Source: Phaseolus vulgaris
Lineage: Eukaryota; Streptophyta; Magnoliopsida; Fabales; Fabaceae
Assembly (NCBI RefSeq): GCF_000499845.2
Contig: NC_023755.2
Coordinates: forward strand, 1,753,530 to 1,817,529
DNA length: 64,000 bases
Direction: 5' to 3'
Shown: positions 33,711 to 46,599 of the stretch, piece after piece
Layout: each line of letters opens with the position of its first letter
Numbering within the stretch: the first letter of the stretch is position 1
Made by a program: the position numbers and the translations under genes
Notes under the pieces: generated by a model
Seen by the model: only the letters and a program-made list of their open reading frames with translations
Told to the model about the DNA's origin: nothing
Database searches by the model: none

Positions 33711-36234
33711 GAAATAACAAAGATACACAGAAAAAATGGTTTAGAGATGTAAGAGAGGGAAGAAAAGGGTCCAAAACAAAATCAAATTAATATATTTTTC
33801 TTTATTTTTTGCTTTTGTTGAGCAAGAGTTTCTTTACCAATTTTATGGTAAAAAAGAGGATGAGAGGCTACAAAATTTAAATTGAAAACAAAGCAAATTT
33901 AAATTCTTATTTTGTAAAATGTTTCTCTTTTATTAAAAAAAATGTATTATTTTTTAACTTTCCCTACCATCTAAGTATATCTTTGGTGAAATATTGTTAT
34001 AAAATTAATTTATAATTATTGAATATAATTAAAATATATACTTAAACCATATTACTCACAAAATTTGAGTAAAAATGTATGTGGTGATATTGATTCTAAT
34101 ATTTGATCAAATGAAAATTAAATTAAAAAAGTAGATTATATATATATAATTAAATTTGTATTTTTTGTAAATTATTTTTAAATAATCTCTTTTTCAATGG
34201 ATCGAATAAAGTTTATGACAGAAAAATATTTTTTTTTATCCAAAAAGAAATTGGAAGTGTTTATGGATTAAGTTCTATTGCACTCTTTATTTCTAATAAC
34301 TAGTTTTTCTAACTATTGCAAAACATAATATGACATCTTGAAGATCATTTGCCTAAATGTTTGTAGAACAAACTAATAAGACATCAACAACATACCATCA
34401 AAGTCTAAAAATATTAATTAAATTTAACTTAAGGTGTGGGAATTTAAAATGAATCTTGTAGTATTTTGATAGTTCATATGCTTCATCCAAAACTGATTCC
34501 AACTTGTTTATATTAATGTTTTTTTTCTTGGGTGATCCTAAATTATTAGGAAACATCTGAATTTAAAAGTATAAAATAATTTTATTTATTATTAATGGTT
34601 TTATTTAATACTATTTATTATTTTTAATTATTTAGTATTGTTATTGTATAAAAGAAAATGATAAAATAAAATATCCACAAAAATTTACAAGTACATATAA
34701 CATTTCAAAATGTCTATATTTTAGCAAGTTGCAATTTTTTTTTTCTTTTATTCCTCTTTTTAAAAATATTAATTAGTAAACATAAAATATGTAAATATTT
34801 CATGACAAAAATTATAACTAAATTTGACCTATTATAGATGTGACAAAAGATACACCCAAATGGAAGAAATATGGTTTGTATGTTGGATGGATATATAAGA
34901 TAATGTGATTCGATAAAAGTATGTAGTTAATATGATTGAAATATATTTTTTTTCTAAGATAATTAATGATGGTGGTGTATATAAAATAAATTTTGTGTAA
35001 TTATTTATAGTTGTGATTTTTTCAGTTAATGTTTATTTTTTCTTTAAAAATCATTTTTAAAATATATATTTTATCTATAAAAAACTTCATCTAATAACAT
35101 AGCATAACTAATTTGTGTATATTTAATATAACTGAAATATGTTTCTTTTTATAAGATAATTAATGATGGTGGTGTATATAAAACAAAATCTGTGTAATTA
35201 TTTTTAATTGTGATTTTTTCAGTTAATATTTATTTTTTCTTTAAAAATTATTTTCAAAATATATATTTTATCTGTTTTTATATAAATAAAAAAATGAAAA
35301 GCCATACAGTCAAAATCGTAAAAAACCTTCAGCACATCTTAAACCACACTTAACCCAACAAAATAGGGAAAAAACCGAACAATTTTTTTTTTAAAAAAAA
35401 ACAATATTTGAAAATAGAAAACTGAGCAACTGTGAAAGAATTGGTGGTAGTGGAAGATGATGAACCAACGAAGAAGAACTAGAAAACCTGGAAGAATCGG
35501 AATTTTCGACTAAGCCATTGATGGAGAATTGGAATTCAAACGTTTCAATTTATAAGGATGCCTAAACACTAAATTGTATCAACTTAGTTGAATAAATTAA
35601 TATTAGAATTTTCAATTTAAAAAACTAATGTTTTACTTACGAAAATTATTAATCCATGTTCTTTTTTCTACTTCATAGGAATTGGTCTGCATCCTTAACA
35701 AAATCAAATTATTTATTTCAGAATAAAAATAATTCCTTCTGAATATTCAAATAGAATTCCTGGTAGGTTTTAAAATTGCTTAACTTTTTAGAACAATTGA
35801 TTTAGAAATTCCAAAAGAGTTCAATCTTTTTCTGGGATGGTATTTCTGGAGGTACTGAGTTTTTCAAAAAAGTAATATTTCTGAAGGGTTGTTAATTTCT
35901 TTCCAGAATTGATTGTCAAGAAAAAATGAAATTTGTGAGGAGGAATCTAAATTTAGGAAACCCTTGGGAGAAACTTTATCATGTCATATTTTGGGGGACA
36001 CAGGCTGAGATTCCTACTGTGCCAGAAGAAAAAGATGCTCTCTTTCTTGCATATTCTTGATCTTCCCCATATTAAGATCATGATCCTGAGTCATCACCAC
36101 CTCGTTGTTGTTTTTTGCAGAGGAGTAGCTATGAATGAAATAGAAACACCAGCCATTGCTCACTCCAAAATCAATTTTCCTTGTCACATGTAATGTCTAT
36201 TTCTGAAAACAAAAAAAGCTACATGTCTAATGCT
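33711..36234. other. Intergenic region between MOC1 and the methyltransferase gene
   Basis: AT-rich. It contains a 197-bp-period duplication (34930-35273) and a segment (about 35294-35352) resembling part of MOC1 intron 1 (33018-33076). No gene was recognised; the frame at 35981-36193 is a chance ORF. Confidence 0.45.
34930..35273. repeat. Direct duplication with 197-bp period
   Basis: About 34930-35075 and 35125-35273 share AAGATAATTAATGATGGTGG, TGTATATAAAA and GTGATTTTTTCAGTTAAT in the same order, with scattered substitutions. Confidence 0.8.
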
Positions 36235-39200
36235 TTATTCAAGAGTAACCTCAAAGACCACCCCTTCAAGATTCCCAACAATGCATCGAGTTCCAGTAAC
36301 TTCTTTCATCTTCATCCGAAGCTTAGAAGCTTCAATGATAATCAACGAATCCATGCTGCAAGCAGGGGAATTTAATCAGTGAGAGATTATACTTTAGACC
36401 AAACAAATCAATAGCTATGCAAACTAGATAAGCTATGACGTTAATAATTTGTTGGATTTGACGAATAAGCTCGGAAGAAAATTGGAACTTTATCTGGGGG
36501 ACAACATAGGGGCAGGGGAAGCTGAATTCACAGTTGAGATCACAAGGGTTACAAGACTAATTTTAACCAACCAAATTTTGAAAATACCAAGTCGCAAATA
36601 ATTACAAAACAGTACATGCAATGAAAGTAGCTCAAAAATACACTTTAGACATATATATATATATATTAGACACAAATACACACAAAACAGAAGAACAAAA
36701 GCAAGGTTACATACGTCTTAGCTCTTGATACATAGCCTAGAATGAATTTGCACTTTCTGCCCTCTCTGGCCTGCAGTAGCTGTTTAACACTATCAAAAAG
36801 CTTTGGTATGCTTGACTGCTGAAAGCGTATAAATTGTCAAGGTTTCTAAAATCAAATTTTAGTGAATTGAAATACTTTTACAAAGAACCTTGATAAAATG
36901 AACATATTTTAATTTCAAGCATTACAGTATTCGGCAATGTTTGTTATTTTATCTTCTAATTCATTTCAGTTAATGCCTGGAATCGGATTTAGCTCCTTTA
37001 AAGTGAGGGGAACCCACTTTAGAAGATAAAGTGCTGTGATAATAACCATTGATAACAAAAACAGTGGTTGCGAATATAATAACTAATTTTCGATTTTGTG
37101 AAATATATATTTGATTTTATCATAAAATTAATTATATTTGATTATAAAACTAAATTTATATTTGATGTTATCATAAAGTTAATTATGTATAAAAAACAAG
37201 AATTTAACTGATTTTGAAAAGAAACTACACAGATGCATAGTTTTTAAGTATGATAAGGTGGAATAAATACATAAAGGATATATATATCAGCTCCAAGAAT
37301 GAGATCAAAACCTCCAGGATGTTTTTGTAATATTTCATTTATATGACCAGTGTTCCCCCATTCTAGTTTCTCTGCTACTAATTCTGCATGTACATTAATG
37401 TATTTCAGTGAATCAAACATGTATATTCCATTATTTCTTTAGAAGGATTTTTACTCACCATGAGAAATAGAGCTAATATTCTCAGGACATGAATGCAGTT
37501 CTATGTTTTTCTTCAAGATCTGATAAGAGACAGAATATTAAACTATATAGCAGATAACCAGGGATGTGTACCATGCGTCATACAAACAGATTTTCACAAC
37601 CCTACCTTAAGCACTTCTTCATTATGATCTGTCATCACAACTTTATGGCAGAATCTGCTGCAAAGTATTCCAGTAATACCTGAGATTCAAAACAGAGACA
37701 TTCACAGCATCAAGGTCTAACATTATACAAATAAGGATAGGGTATCAAACAATCCAGATTGAGATCCTACTTAGGATCAGGAGGGGTTAGAAACACAAAG
37801 ATGAAATCGTTCTGAAATTAAAGGATCCTTGAATTTTTTATGTATGTATACCAAAACAACTTAGTAAGTAGTACAACTAAAATTTAATTAAGTGTTAAAA
37901 CTCCAGTTGAAAATCATGTCAGAACACAAGTTACACGTAAGTTCTGGCTCATTAAATAAAATACAACCATACAAAACTAAAAGGTTACATTTTCACAAGA
38001 GACATGAGTACAATCAGCTCATTGAACAAAGTCCATAACTGAGGACCAAAGTATATACACTGGATGAAGCAGCAAATATACACCAGAAAGCCTCTGAACC
38101 ACAAGTAGAAGCAGATTGGAGGAGAGAAGGAGTTGAAAACTCAAACCACCACTAGAGGTCTAGCCGTCATCCATAACTGGAGGCTCCCATGGATCTGAGA
38201 TCAAGCAAACCTGGAAAGAACCCAAAGGTCATAGGACAGTGGTCCCATGTACGACAGAAAAGGTTTGTATGCCTTTAAGGCCTTCAGAATTTGGATGTTA
38301 AAAATGAGCAACATGGCCAGTATACTGGTATTGTCCAGTCCAACCCACCATTTCCGCAATACAAATGACCAACCCCTGCTCATCTACTCAAACAAATGAA
38401 AAGCAGTATAACGTGATTCTACAACTTATCATGTGATTTTGACTACTGTGATAGGTTTAGGTGCCCTGTTTTGGATTTGGAAGATAATAAAGTAACTATA
38501 AAGATAAGTAATTCATTTTGTAGAACAAGGCAAGTTAATCATCAGCAACGAGTGATTAAGGATGCACGGCTGATTTGTAAAACTAATAATATATTACAGA
38601 CACATTGTATCTCCTTCAAACATCAAAGAATCTAAGTACAATAAATCATATTTACTTATAAAGATGAATACATACATACCAACACCAGAACCTAACTCAA
38701 TAACAGTGCAATCCTGAAGCATCTTAACATTTTTTGAAAGATAATCATTCAACAACATGGCTCCAGGCCATACCAACTGCCCTGTCAAGTCAAAATCAGC
38801 TGATTCAAAAGATAATTAGTATTCTGACAAAAGCTAATAGAAGATACAGAAAGCAAAATAGGAGCCAACCAAAAGGGACACGGTGTGTTCACTCTAGTTT
38901 ATTATATACAAAAGTTTCTAAGTTCCCAATTACGCATTGATAGATCATGTTCAACTCCAAATCCTGTGTAAACAGTGGCTTCAATGTAAACTCTATTTGG
39001 TACACTTTTTAAAGATTGAATAGCAAATTGTTAACCTATTTACTACACCCAATTTTCCCCGTTTCAAAAATAAGAATGGGAACGTAAAGGGTCACTTGGA
39101 TATATATTTTTTCAAATGCAATTTAATTTAAAGGTTTGATATGTTTGTTAGTATAATTTCAGTTCATAAGAACTTTTCTATCAGATGAAAAGCATGTACC

Positions 39201-40372
39201 AATTTATTGTCTTACTGAAACTAGATAGAGAATCAGTTTTCATTAATAGCCTAGGCCTGTCAAGTGAATAATAGCTTTAGTGAAAAAATATTTAATTGAG
39301 CTTACCAAATACTTAAACTTCGCAACAAAGCCATATAGTCATATATCAAACTCAAAGAACATTACAGTTCCTTCGTGAGGAATCAATGCAGCAAATGTTT
39401 AGGATAGCCACCTACTAGAAATCCCAAGTTACCAAAGTCAGTAAATTTAAAACACACACACACAAGACAGTATACCACCCAAACAAAGTACACACGCCCA
39501 TAAAGTGAATATGTGTGGAATTGAATAATAGGTATTAGAGTATACATATTTTAAGAAAATAAATGTTGGTAACACACTCTTTCCAACACACTATTTGTTG
39601 TGGAATAAAATACACAAAAATTCATGTGCGACTCACTAAATGATCCGGGTCTCACACCCAACATCATGCATCTCATTCCCTATTTGTGAGTATGCATGGT
39701 CAGCTCAATTGTAACAGCAATGGTTCCTAATTGTTAGCCAGTAGTTAGGCACAACTAAGCTACAAATTGGTTCCTCTGATGACTCACTAATTGATTGTGA
39801 ATGCAATAATTAGCACTGTAAATAAGATAAAATTTGTATAGTATAACAAATACAAACAGTTCCTCTCAAAACACCATTTTTTTCAACACCTAGTTTTGGT
39901 TTTCTTCTTAACTTTTCATTACTTCACATAACCATTTTTTACTTATCAATCCTGTTATAAATGGTCATTAAGACTACGAAACAAACACTAGCACTACAAC
40001 TAGAATTTACTAACAAAATTTAAAAAATAAAAAAATACAACCTTTTAATCAAACTCTGTCTCAAAGGTAGTAGTACAACCCACAATCAAGCACGTGCATT
40101 TTCAAATATTTTGAAATTTAAATTACTCACTGGAAGCAGAATGCAGACAGAAGAGCTCAATATCTTGCGAACCGAAGGTGAAATTTGTCAGCTTGTAACT
40201 TCAGATTCAAAAAATAAAAAAATAATCATCAGAACCGTTAATTTGAGAACGAGGTGGAGAGAGAAAGAGAGAAGGTGGGGAATTACTTGTCATCGACGAA
40301 GAACGATGCGTCTAAGCAAACGATTTCTTCTTCTTCTTCTTCGTGTTTCCGCTGATTTCCTCTTTCTTCCAT
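36235..40372 (-). CDS. Family-16 (METTL21-type) class I SAM-dependent methyltransferase
   Basis: Role by family: transfers methyl from S-adenosylmethionine, in known relatives to lysines of proteins such as chaperones and elongation factors; the substrate here is unknown. Eight exons join in phase with GT..AG introns: 40372-40287, 40198-40131, 38799-38680, 37679-37606, 37519-37459, 37383-37271, 36818-36715 and 36355-36235; product 248 aa, start MEERGNQRKHEEEEEE. Blocks: FTFGSQDIELFCLHS, the family-typical LTGQLVWPGAMLLNDYL (residues 56-72), SAM motif I VIELGSGVGITG (84-95), VVMTDHNEEVLK, FDLILGADIYIL (where relatives have a D-x-x-Y-like motif), then QSSIPKLFDSVKQLL and KFILGYVSRAK, ending VVFEVTLE. 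No organelle signal or membrane segment is seen. The exon 6/7 join leaves DIYILYQSS, perhaps one residue longer than relatives I recall, next to a TA run. The fold is secure; the target protein is open. Confidence 0.9.
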
Positions 40373-41722
40373 ATTCAGTGTTCGGAGCTTTAAACGACGG
40401 CGTTCTCTTCAGTTGCCGTAGTATTGCTGTTTCTCTGTTTTCTAATTGCAGTGAAGAGGGAAAAAATAAATTTAGGTTTTTTTTATTTACGTCCAACGAT
40501 GTCGTTTTATATTAATGACAAAAGAGCTCAAAAATTAAAGTGAAAAAAATAAACAAATGTTATTCTTCCATTATAACACTTCTGAAAAACATTCACTTTT
40601 TTTTTTATTCAATATTATTTTGTTATCATATTATATCTTAACAAAATAGGTATAAATTTATGGTATAACATATTATTCAATCACCCATAAATATGTAATA
40701 TGTAATTTTGTATTTGATATGTTTAGACGTTGTTCTCGTATGTCAATATAGTTCCACATCGCTCAGGAATCGAGTTCAAGGGACCATTCACCAAGCTCCT
40801 CATCCATTAGGCGACTGAACAACAAAAGAAAATCCGAAGAGAGCTCACCAATACTCCGACCGACGTCGAACCGGTCATAACAGACGTGAAAAGATATGTT
40901 AGAAATTATATGTCAATTAGAAAAAATGTCAACTTAAAATATATAAATAAAGTAATTTATTTATAAAAGTAAAATATTGTGATTAATAGTAAAAATAATT
41001 ATAAAAAAATGCATTCCATTAGTTCATATGAATGTGGTATTTATTTATTTAAATTAATCATGGGGTTTGAATTTAAAAGTCACATTTTCATATGGAAGAG
41101 TCATGAGCCTCCTCATTTGAATCCTACCACCAACCAAGATACATCGGCTAATAATATTTTAAGAGTCAATCCAATTTATTTTAGAACAATTATTAAAGTA
41201 TATTGAATAGTTTCATGTGTAGTACTAGTTAGTATTATGGCTTAGGGAGTTTTTTTTTTAAATAAATGTTATGTGAAATTAATAATTAATAATTATTTAT
41301 TAATTTATTTTTAATTAATTTTACATGGTGATGATTTTTTACTTAACTATATTATTTTATTCAATGCAAAATCTTTATGGTCCATCAATATATAATCGGG
41401 TATTAATTTATTCTTCAACTAATACAAACTTTGATTCCGATTCTTAATTTATAAAAATAATAATAATCAAATGTTATATAAGTAAAGGTGAGTATTTAAA
41501 CTCGTGAGTTATGCATATAACTTGTAGATTGTGAGATTATGAAATTTTTATTTTGGATATTACTTGGATGTCAGTCATTTAATTTGGTTTTTATGATATG
41601 GGAGCAAGAAAAAAATATAATTTTTAACATTTTAAATTAAAATATTTAATATAAGTTAGATATTTTATTTACAATGTATTGTATTATAAATAAAATAAAA
41701 AATATTCATAAAAAAGTGAAAG

Positions 41723-41758
<36 letters not shown>

Positions 41759-43040
41759 TGAGATATGGTAATTAAAATAATAAGATAAGATGAGATAATT
41801 TTAAAAAACTTTGAAGAATATTGTTAAAAAAAAATGTGACTATGACATTAGTTCGGTCTAGAGTTTTTTTTTAATTGTTACACAACTTTTCTTTTAAAAT
41901 TACATTTAAATTATTGTGTAATTGGTAATAAGGTCACTCTTGGATTAAGTATAGCTTAAAATGTATGGTTGTTTAGTATACGAGTCAAGTTAACTGCTTG
42001 AGTTCTATAGTATATGACTCAAGCATTGACGATAATCTTGAGTAAAAAGATGTTGAGACAATTGTGTTTTTTTTAAAGTATATCGTTCAAGTTTTGGATA
42101 AAATGCTCAAAGGATATGGCTTCTGGTTTAAGTATTGTGTTGAATACTTAAGCATTATATAGGTGGTATACATATCTCTTAAACGCTAGTTAGTGACATC
42201 GACGCGTTGATTAGATGATGGTGATAATCTTTTGAAACATGTTGGATTATTCAAACAATTGGTTGTCGTTCAATTATTGATCATATACTCAAGTAATGAG
42301 ATGGTCATTAGAACAAACAAGTATTATATAAATACTAATAATTTAATTAAAAATTGGGAGCAATTTTTTTAATTAGATTTTTAGAGAAAACATTAATCAT
42401 ATCACAACTTCTTAAATGTAAATATATATCAATATTTTACATTTTTATAATTATTCATAATATAAATGGATAATTTATTCATTATTATAATAGAAGAATT
42501 TATGATTAAAATTATTAAAAAAAGTGTATTTATCAAATAATTTTTTTTAAAATTAAAACCTAATAATTTGGAAAAATGAATTCAATAAAAATTAGGAAAT
42601 AAAACTTACAATAAGTTGGGTTTTTTTGATTATATCTAACGTTATTATATTTCAAGCGTTAATTACTAGTGAATTAATTAGTAATGTTAAACCCTTTATA
42701 CTATATATAATAATCAAATTCAAACCAATAATAATAAATATTTTATCATAAAGATATTAAATCAATTAACATGTATATGATTAATTACTTTCTATAACAA
42801 TATGGTAAAAACTATATTTAACCTAGGTTTTAATTAATTAATTAAATATTTATTCTTGCAATATATACAAGTTAAACTTAAATCAAATATTAGAGAACAT
42901 ATATTTTGTCATACAAATACTAATGTAGAATTTTATTTTATTTTAATTTTTATTGAATTGTCACTTTTGACTTTGGAACTTCTAGCAGCACCCATGACTC
43001 TTTGGACGGTGAATAGGGCTAGAATATGACCAATTTGATG
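40373..43040. other. Intergenic region between the methyltransferase and carrier genes
   Basis: AT-rich spacer between two divergent genes. It has a (TA)n microsatellite at 41726-41755 and a GC-richer unassigned patch at 40730-40890 (TCCACATCGCTCAGGAATCG, CGACGTCGAACCGGTCATAA) that looks repeat-derived. No gene recognised. Confidence 0.45.
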
Positions 43041-43107
43041 TGGGCCAATGAAAAAATGACACGTGTCCCATGTGCTTGGTTCCATTAGACTTAGGTCTTA
43101 TATAAAA
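43041..43107 (+). promoter_or_regulatory. Carrier-gene promoter: site II element, G-box palindrome, TATA box
   Basis: TGGGCC (43041-43046) is a site II motif, overlapped by CCAAT (43045-43049). GACACGTGTC (43058-43067) is a perfect 10-bp palindrome with the G-box core CACGTG. TATAAAA lies at 43101-43107. Site II elements are known to be frequent in plant nuclear genes for mitochondrial proteins, which fits the gene downstream. Confidence 0.65.
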
Positions 43108-44463
43108 ACTCTCTACCTTGTTATTTCTTGCTCCGTTCAAAGCACGCCGTGTTCCACTCTCTCACCCTTTCGCAATCTCAATACCCTTTTGATTTGTGAA
43201 AGGTAAAATCTTCTCTTTTCCTTCTTCCACTCTTTGTTTCGATCTCAAGTGTTTTCTTGTTCTTTTCTACATGTATTCTTCGGATCTGTTGCCGCATGAT
43301 GCTGCATCTGCTGTCTTGTGTTCTGTTTTTTCCCATGATGTTTTATTTTTCGATTTTGTACAGTTTGGTGGTCTTATTTTTTGGTGTTTTTTTTGTTCGA
43401 TCTGATCAGTGTTTTTTTTGGGTGGTTGGGTCATTGTTGTTTTCCTCTTGAAATTGAAGAAGAGTCTGATCCGTGTTGGTCTGTTCTTGTGTGATCGGAT
43501 CTCGAATGGGCTTGATCTGTAGGCTGACACCGATTGTGAGTAGGGTTTTAGATTTGTGAGTGGGGTTACTGTTCAAAGGTCTTTCCTTTTTCCTGTTTGA
43601 TTGAAGTTTTTTTTTATGGTGCATAGGAATTTAGCAAATTTATACCGACTTTTTTGTTTTATGGTTGGATATAAATATGATCTATTTCATAGATCTACCT
43701 TGGGTTTTGACTTTTTTTTGCGTTCTCTGTCATGCGTGTCTCTTGTATTGAGGTAGATTGTGGATCTGTTCTCTAAGATTTTGAAATCTATTCCATTTGT
43801 ACTCCTACAAAGGCAATTTAGATTTTTTTTGGTTTGAATAAAGGATGACCAATATTTTTTCCTTAAAATATTTTTGCTATTTTATTTACTTATTAGGATT
43901 TTACTAATTTTAAAATATATCATGACTATATTTAGCTGAAAATTTGTATTCCAAGTCAATTGGATGCATGTTTCACTTTGTCTTACCACCTAAAGACCTA
44001 TGTCTGTATAATTTGTCTTTGCATGGTTTATTATTATTAACGAAATATCCTGATTATTCCTATGGTTGGTCCTAGATTGTGACCTGATTTTGATGTGAAT
44101 GTGTATTCTATACCAGTATTCTGTATCAGACAAATAGTTATTATTTTAAGTTATTTTTATATTGATTATCACTGTGGGTTCTTCTTTCATGTGTTTTGAT
44201 GGTGATGGGCTTCTTGTACTATAGATAGACTCGGTTGTTCGATTTTTAGTGAACATTTTGGATTAACAGGGGTATTGTGTTCCAAACTTTATGTATATAC
44301 TTTTTAACTATCAAACAGCCATGAAATCCGTTTGATTAAATGTGCTTTTTCATTACTTCAAAGTAATGTTCATGATCTGTGAATGCCTTTTCTTTATACT
44401 CTCATGGTAAGATTGCTAAATTTACTTAATTTAACATTGGACACTTTTTTCAGGAAAGCCACC

Positions 44464-46364
44464 ATGGTGGATCAGGTCCAACACCCTACAATCATGGACA
44501 AGGTTGCTGGCCAGCTCCATCTCCGTTCTGGTTTTTCATCTGGTATTAAGAGTTATGATGGAGCTTACCGCCACCCTGCCATGTACCAAAGACCCTCCTT
44601 TGGGAACTACTCGAATGCTGCATTGATGCCCTCATGCAAAACTACTATGGATTTATCTGCTGCTGTAGCAACACCATCCCCTGTATTTGTTGCAGCCCCA
44701 GCAGAGAAAGGGCATTTTCTTATTGACTTTCTCATGGGAGGTGTTTCAGCAGCTGTCTCAAAAACTGCTGCTGCCCCCATTGAACGTGTTAAGCTTCTGA
44801 TCCAGAACCAGGATGAAATGCTCAAAACTGGAAGGCTTTCTGAGCCCTACAAGGGTATTGGTGATTGTTTTAAAAGAACAATGGCTGAAGAGGGTGCTGT
44901 TTCTCTATGGAGAGGAAACACTGCAAATGTCATCCGTTATTTCCCCACTCAGGTTAGTTATTTCGTAATTTTCGTATGGCAAAATTTAGACACTGTTCTC
45001 CAGAAATTTGATTATTGTTGTTTTCCCATGAACTCAGATTTTTACCATAGAAATCTATGTTGACACTCACTATACAGTCTTTTATTTAGCATTTGGTAAA
45101 ACATAAAATCCAACCAAAGTTCTTTACATATTTTATGTGATACTGAATTTGCTGTTTGAATTGTATCAGGCTTTGAACTTTGCATTTAAGGACTATTTCA
45201 AGAGGCTTTTCAATTTCAAGAAGGACAGAGATGGCTACTGGAAGTGGTTTGCTGGTAACTTGGCCTCTGGAGGTGCTGCTGGTGCATCGTCCCTTTTATT
45301 TGTTTACTCTCTTGACTATGCCCGTACCCGTCTTGCCAATGATGCTAAGGCTGCAAAGAAGGGTGGAGAGAGACAATTCAAAGGTCTTGTTGATGTCTAC
45401 AGGAAGACATTGGCATCTGATGGTGTTGCTGGTCTCTACCGTGGTTTTAACCTCTCATGTGTTGGAATCATCGTGTATCGTGGTCTGTATTTTGGATTGT
45501 ACGATTCCGTGAAACCAGTTGTCCTCACCGGATCATTGCAGGTTGGTTTTTGTCATTATGACTGTTATCTCTGATATTGAGCTCAACCTTACATTTGCTA
45601 GTCTGTTTTTTAACCATGTTTAAAGGTGTTTTCATTTCATGTGTTTCTTATTTGATTTTTAGTGTTTTATAGTTGGTTTTCAAATTTGTATTCTATTTAA
45701 TCTGTGTGTAGTTAGTAGTGATATATGTTGTGTTGTGTCATTATCCATGTGAGTTGCATTGCATGTGACCTGACATAATTGGTTTGAGTTGGTTGTTTCA
45801 TTTTAAGAATGAGTAGATAAATACATAACTTTTTGGTTCTATTTTTTCTTAACATAATTCTGTCTTGTAGAGTATTACCAAATAATATGTCAAAATTCAG
45901 AATGAGAGTAATTTTAAGGATGAAATTCAAATATAACCATTTACATTTTTGAAATAATGAAGTTGTTCTTGTTCATGATGTACTTAATTATGTTAATGCA
46001 TCCAAAAAAGGTTCTTGAAACTTTTATGCAGTAAAATCTAATGCAATTTCCCCTGTATGGATTGCAGGATAGCTTTTTCGCCAGCTTTGCCCTTGGATGG
46101 CTCATCACCAATGGTGCAGGTCTTGCATCATACCCAATTGACACAGTGAGAAGAAGAATGATGATGACCTCTGGGGAAGCAGTGAAGTACAAGAGTTCCT
46201 TGGATGCATTCCAACAAATCGTCAAGAATGAGGGTGCCAAGTCCTTGTTCAAGGGTGCTGGTGCCAACATCCTCAGAGCTGTTGCAGGTGCTGGTGTGCT
46301 TGCTGGGTATGACAAGATGCAGGTTCTTGTGTTCGGCAAGAAGTATGGTTCTGGTGGTGCTTAA
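44464..46364 (+). CDS. AAC: Mitochondrial ADP/ATP carrier (adenine nucleotide translocator)
   Basis: Exchanges matrix ATP for cytosolic ADP across the inner mitochondrial membrane. Coding exons 44464-44952, 45170-45541 and 46068-46364 join in phase 0 to give 385 aa. A non-coding first exon ends at 43202 and a 1251-bp 5'-UTR intron (43203-44453) precedes the start, which has a perfect GCCACCATGG context. Residues 1-80 form the plant-type N-terminal extension. Three mitochondrial-carrier repeats follow, with signatures PIERVK (105-110), SLDYARTR (210-217) and [11 protein letters not shown] (310-320); RRRMMM is diagnostic for ADP/ATP carriers. Typical segments include [40 protein letters not shown] and [19 protein letters not shown]. 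All expected regions are present, so the gene looks functional. It could be any of the plant AAC1-3 isoforms. Confidence 0.97.
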
Positions 46365-46599
46365 GAGTTCCTTGATGGTGCTCAAGAGTCTGTTTTTTTT
46401 TTTAGATGGCGATGAAAAAAACCATTTCAGTTCTGAGAGTTTAGACTAATTGCAGCCGCAAATTTTGTTTAATAAATTTACTAGATGATGATGGGACATT
46501 GTCCCAAAAACTTTTTCATATGTCATGCTGAAGATTTTTCTTCAGAAAAGTATGATTTATTGAGTGGCGGTGTAAGAGACTGTCACTTGGAATTCCATT

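Noticed and set aside
40111..40515. 134-codon plus-strand frame over the methyltransferase first exons
   Set aside because: Antisense to exons 1 and 2, whose phases join perfectly on the minus strand.
41726..41755. (TA)n run considered as a structural element
   Set aside because: Ordinary microsatellite with no flanking inverted repeats.
43267..43624. Minus-strand frames over the carrier 5'-UTR intron
   Set aside because: Artefact of the T-rich intron; no coding signature.
45941..46385. Minus-strand 132- and 85-codon frames
   Set aside because: Shadows of the third carrier exon.
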